A stretch of 34,240 nt of DNA from JANRKN01 sp033763435 (GTDB lineage Bacteria; Planctomycetota; Phycisphaerae; Phycisphaerales; UBA1924). The stretch lies in the NCBI GenBank assembly GCA_033763435.1, contig JANRKN010000093.1, positions 1 to 34,240 of the forward strand. The letters are read 5' to 3'. A program made the translations under genes and the position numbers. Of this stretch, positions 31,227-34,240 are shown piece by piece (within the stretch, counting starts at the first letter, position 1; every line of letters begins with the position of its first letter). The notes beneath the pieces are model-generated. The model was not told the DNA's origin. It did no database searches and was given only the letters and a program-made list of their open reading frames with translations.

Positions 31227-32506
31227 CTGAGTCGACACGGCGTGAGTTTCTGGTGCAGAGTTCGGGCGCGGTCGGAGGCCTGGGCGTGATGCTCGGCGGC
31301 ATGTCTGCGATGGCGATCGTGCCCGACACGGCGCTCGCCGCGGCCGCTCGGCGCCTCGCGGGCCCGGTCAACGTTGCGCTCATCGGGGGTGGGCGTCAGG
31401 GGCGGGCGATCATCGGCGAGCTGCAAAAGATGGACTCGGTGAAGATCGCCGCGGTCTGCGACGCCGACGAGTCCCGCGCGAATGGCGCGGCCCGGCGCGC
31501 GACCGGTGCGGCCTCGTTCACCGACCATCGGGCGATGCTCGATTCGGTCAAGGACCTTGCCGCGGTCATCATCGCAACGCCCACGCACCTGCACCGCGCT
31601 CCGGCGATCGACTGCGTAGGCGCGGGCAAGCACGTGTACTGCGAGGGGCCGCTGGCGCACAGCGTGGAAGATGCGCTGGCGATCGCCAAGGCCGCGCGCG
31701 CTGGCGGGAAGCTGTTTGCCGTGGGGCACGAAGGACGCTCGAACCCGATCTATAGGCTCGCGCGGAGTTTCTTCCGCTCGGACGCGGTCCGCGACGTCGT
31801 TGCGATCGAGGCCCAGCAGTTCCAGAAAACTTCGTGGCGCTTTCCCGCGACGGGCTCCCTGAAGGACGAAGAAGTGAACTGGCGCTTGGACCCGAAGCAC
31901 TCGCTCGGCCTCGCGGGCGAGTGGGGCTCGCACGCGATCGATGTCGCGTGCTGGTTCACTGAGGCGCTGCCCACGAGCGTTCGCGGGCATGGCGCGGTGC
32001 GAGTGCATCAGGACGGTCGAACGATCGCCGACACGATCGAGTGCGAGCTGACGTTCCCGGGCGGCTACCGCATGCGCTACGCGGCGTCACTCGGAAACTC
32101 TCTCGGCGGGCGGACGGAGACGTTCCGCGGCTCCAACGCCGCGATCCGACTCGGCTGGTCGCACGGCTGGATGTTCAAGGAAGCCGACGCACCCACGCAA
32201 GGCTGGGAGGTCTACGCGAACCGCCAGCAGTTCCATAAGGATGAGGGCATCACGCTGATCGCCGATGCGACCAAGCTCGCCGAGCAGGGCAAGCTGAAGG
32301 AGGGCGTGGGCTTGCCCAACCCGAGCCTCTACTACGGGCTGTGGGACTTCATCACGGCCGTGAGCGAGAACAAGCCCGCCGCGATTGGGTGCGATGCGCT
32401 CGCGGGCGCGCGGACGGCGGTGATCTCGATTGCCGCAGCGCGGGCGGTTGCGTCGGGCGCGGAAGTCGCGATTGATGCCGCCGCTCTCAGGGAGCTCGCG
32501 TCGTGA
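31223..32506 (+). CDS. Tat-exported Gfo/Idh/MocA-like protein with altered EKP motif
   Basis: 427 aa. The Tat signal STRREFLVQSSG (Arg6-Arg7) is followed by a Gly/Met-rich hydrophobic stretch and cleavage near ALAAAARR. Rossmann motif NVALIGGGRQGRA starts at about 51. The family EKP motif reads EGP at 141-143 (YCEGPLAH), so the nicotinamide-proximal Lys is Gly. The C-terminal domain retains GEWGSHAIDVACW, with its His and Asp. It may have a different reaction, or be a binding or partner subunit. ATG 31223 overlaps the apbE-like stop, with GGAG 6 nt upstream; GTG 31217 is an alternative. The stop overlaps the next gene (GTGA). Confidence 0.88.
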   Translation: MTESTRREFLVQSSGAVGGLGVMLGGMSAMAIVPDTALAAAARRLAGPVNVALIGGGRQGRAIIGELQKMDSVKIAAVCDADESRANGAARRATGAASFTDHRAMLDSVKDLAAVIIATPTHLHRAPAIDCVGAGKHVYCEGPLAHSVEDALAIAKAARAGGKLFAVGHEGRSNPIYRLARSFFRSDAVRDVVAIEAQQFQKTSWRFPATGSLKDEEVNWRLDPKHSLGLAGEWGSHAIDVACWFTEALPTSVRGHGAVRVHQDGRTIADTIECELTFPGGYRMRYAASLGNSLGGRTETFRGSNAAIRLGWSHGWMFKEADAPTQGWEVYANRQQFHKDEGITLIADATKLAEQGKLKEGVGLPNPSLYYGLWDFITAVSENKPAAIGCDALAGARTAVISIAAARAVASGAEVAIDAAALRELAS

Positions 32507-33288
32507 CGACCCCGCTCGAACATCTTCGCGGCTCGCTGCGCGGGCTGCCCGCGCTGGTGCGTCTGGGGCTGAGCGCCATGCTCGTGACCATGCTGCTCGG
32601 CATGGTGACCTCGGGCATGGTTTTGCACCACCACTACCAGAACCGCGATGAACGCCCGGGGCTCACGCTCGACGACATCACCGCGGCGTACAGCGGGCTC
32701 GAGTCCAAGTCGCCCCTGCTGCGCGCTGTCGAGGCCAAGCACCCGCCAGAGCTTGAAGAGAAGAGCCGCGAGATCCTGCGGAGCTGGCTGACGGGCGGCA
32801 AGGTGAGCGAGAACTACGACAATCTCGACCTGGGCGACGCCGCACCCGCGGAGATCATCGCGAAGAACTGTCTAAGCTGCCACGCCCGCAACGCAAAGAC
32901 TCCGCCGGCGGACGATGTCTCTCGCAAGCTGCCGCTGGAAAGCTGGGACGACGTGAAGAAGGTCGCGTTCAGCCGGAAGTTCGATCCGACGCCCGCGCAC
33001 ATCACAGCCATTAGCACCCACACCCACGCGCTCAGCCTCGGGCTCATGGGGCTGGTGCTCGGGCTGATGATGCTCGGCACGCGCTGGCCCCGCGGGCTGG
33101 TTGGACTGGCCGTCGCGGTCAACGGGCTGGGTCTGGCGGCGGATATCGGCGGCTGGTGGCTCGCGAAGATCAGCGCGGCATGGGTGCCGATGATCGCCGC
33201 GGGCGGCTTTGCGTACAACGGCACGATCGGCCTGATGATGGCCGGCCTGCTGATCGACCTGTGGTGGCCCGCGCGCCGCTCGGCCTGA
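32503..33288 (+). CDS. Membrane protein with a single haem-c motif
   Basis: 261 aa, no family name recognised. TM1 is about 20-42 and ends in HHH (42-44). A periplasmic loop of about 130 residues carries one c-type haem site, CLSCH at 123-127 (AKNCLSCHARN). Three or four more TM helices follow: about 176-193, 198-219 and 226-256. Conserved-looking histidines occur in STHTHA (171-176), at the membrane edge. The protein could pass electrons from a periplasmic dehydrogenase to the membrane. Start GTG 32503 overlaps the previous stop (GTGA), tying it to the Tat oxidoreductase operon. A possible axial Met for the haem could not be chosen. Confidence 0.8.
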   Translation: MTTPLEHLRGSLRGLPALVRLGLSAMLVTMLLGMVTSGMVLHHHYQNRDERPGLTLDDITAAYSGLESKSPLLRAVEAKHPPELEEKSREILRSWLTGGKVSENYDNLDLGDAAPAEIIAKNCLSCHARNAKTPPADDVSRKLPLESWDDVKKVAFSRKFDPTPAHITAISTHTHALSLGLMGLVLGLMMLGTRWPRGLVGLAVAVNGLGLAADIGGWWLAKISAAWVPMIAAGGFAYNGTIGLMMAGLLIDLWWPARRSA

Positions 33289-33356
33289 GCGGGGCGTTGG
33301 CGCTTTCCTGTCTCGCGTCTCTCGGCGCTCGCACACCGCCTTCAAGGAGCTTCGCC

Positions 33357-34240
33357 ATGCAGCCTGACTTCTCGCGTTCTCTCTCACGCCGGGGCGCGCT
33401 CGCGGCGGGATTCGTGAGCCTGCTCGGCGCACGCGCTCTTGCGCAGCCCAACGGCGCCGCGCCCGCGACCAACCCGAAGCCCTCAGCGCCCGAGCCGTCG
33501 AAACAGGCCACGCCATTGTTCACGATCTCGCTGGCTCAGTGGTCGCTACATCGCACGCTCCGCGCCGGGACGCTCGACCACCTCGACTTTCCGAAGTTCA
33601 CGCGCGAGCAGTTCGGCATCGACGCTGTTGAGTACGTCAATAGCTTCTTCAAGGAGAAGTCGAGCGCGAGCTACAACGCCGAGCTCCGCAAGCGCTGCGA
33701 CGCCGAGGGTGTGAAGAGCGTGCTCATCATGTGCGACGGCGAGGGTGCGCTGGGTGACAAAGACGAGGCCAAGCGCCTCAAGGCCGTCGACAACCACATG
33801 AAGTGGCTTGAGGCTGCGAAGGCGCTCGGATGCCACTCCATCCGCGTGAATGCCCAGAGTGAGGGGTCGTTCGAGGAGCAGCAGAAGCTCGCCGCCGACG
33901 GACTTCGGCGCCTGTGCGAGCGCGGTGAGACTTTTGGCCTCAACGTCATCGTTGAAAATCACTGGGGGCTCTCGTCCAACGGGCGCTGGCTCGCGGGCGT
34001 CATGAAGCTCGTCAATCACCCGCGCGTCGGCACGCTCCCCGACTTTGGCAACTTTGACCCCAAGGAGTACGACCGGTACGACGGCGTCAAGGACCTCATG
34101 CCGTTTGCCAAGGGCGTATCGGCCAAGAGCTACGATTTTGACGAACGGGGCTTCGAGACCAAACTCGACTATCCGCGGATGATGAAGATCGTGCTCGACG
34201 CCGGCTACCGCGCCCGCGTGGGCATCGAGTTCGAAGGCTC
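33357..34240 (+). CDS. Tat-exported sugar phosphate isomerase/epimerase-like protein, partial
   Basis: The frame is open to the end of the window (294 codons seen), so the C-terminus is missing. The Tat signal is SLSRRGALAAGF (Arg11-Arg12) with an ARALAQ cleavage region. A Pro/Ala linker to about 60 leads into a xylose isomerase-like TIM barrel: FTISLAQWSLHR, DAVEYVN, SIRVNAQSEG, VIVENHWG with the probable metal-ligand Glu, GTLPDFGNFD, and GIEFEG at the end. Start ATG 33357 has AAGGAG 8 nt upstream. The 68-bp gap from the previous gene is short, so it probably belongs to the same operon. The missing part should hold the last metal ligand and the stop. Confidence 0.86.
   Translation, partial: MQPDFSRSLSRRGALAAGFVSLLGARALAQPNGAAPATNPKPSAPEPSKQATPLFTISLAQWSLHRTLRAGTLDHLDFPKFTREQFGIDAVEYVNSFFKEKSSASYNAELRKRCDAEGVKSVLIMCDGEGALGDKDEAKRLKAVDNHMKWLEAAKALGCHSIRVNAQSEGSFEEQQKLAADGLRRLCERGETFGLNVIVENHWGLSSNGRWLAGVMKLVNHPRVGTLPDFGNFDPKEYDRYDGVKDLMPFAKGVSAKSYDFDERGFETKLDYPRMMKIVLDAGYRARVGIEFEG

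Overview
The window is about 34 kb of very GC-rich, densely coding chromosomal DNA. It most likely comes from a planctomycete, probably of the Phycisphaerae. This is an inference from gene content: Tat-exported Gfo/Idh/MocA oxidoreductases paired with sugar isomerases, a YdjY-type lipoprotein, a prepilin-like protein with a planctomycete-type C-terminus, lipid A synthesis and a divergent DXS. No tRNA, rRNA, CRISPR array, IS element or phage gene was seen. Large reverse-frame ORFs occur throughout as a by-product of the GC content and are not genes.

Layout. (1) 1-2452: tail of priA, murD and a YdjY-domain lipoprotein, all forward. (2) 2482-4950, reverse: panB followed by a membrane-anchored HtrA/DegP-like protease. 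(3) 4990-6887: a methyltransferase and an overlapping FAD oxidoreductase. (4) 6889-8793: a Bcp-type peroxiredoxin with a histone-H1-like tail and two small membrane proteins of unknown function. (5) 12420-8800, reverse: sensor kinase, a REC-XRE response regulator and lpxB. (6) 12460-18671: rsmB, a PtsN-like EIIA, a polyprenyl diphosphate synthase, a frameshifted dxs and NAD kinase. (7) 18719-20683: a Gfo/Idh/MocA protein converging on a prepilin-like gene. (8) 20721-27627: the histidine operon. (9) 27648 to the end: a sugar isomerase-like gene divergent from an operon of Tat-Gfo/Idh/MocA, ApbE, a second Tat-Gfo/Idh/MocA, a haem-c membrane protein and a Tat-sugar isomerase that runs off the window.

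The most notable part is the histidine operon. A 17-codon leader ORF containing eight His codons precedes hisG. It is followed by mutually exclusive hairpins ending in an intrinsic terminator, which is a textbook ribosome-mediated attenuator. Downstream, hisA, hisI and hisE are fused in one ORF, and a perfect 17-bp tandem duplication lies at the hisB/hisH junction. The gene order is G-C-B-H-F-A::I::E-D.

Other points are a +1 frame change inside dxs, repeated TANNCT hexamers 6-8 nt before start codons that suggest leaderless transcription, and a possible periplasmic sugar-oxidation operon combining Tat oxidoreductases, ApbE and a membrane cytochrome. Functions come from motif recognition by eye; no database search was possible.
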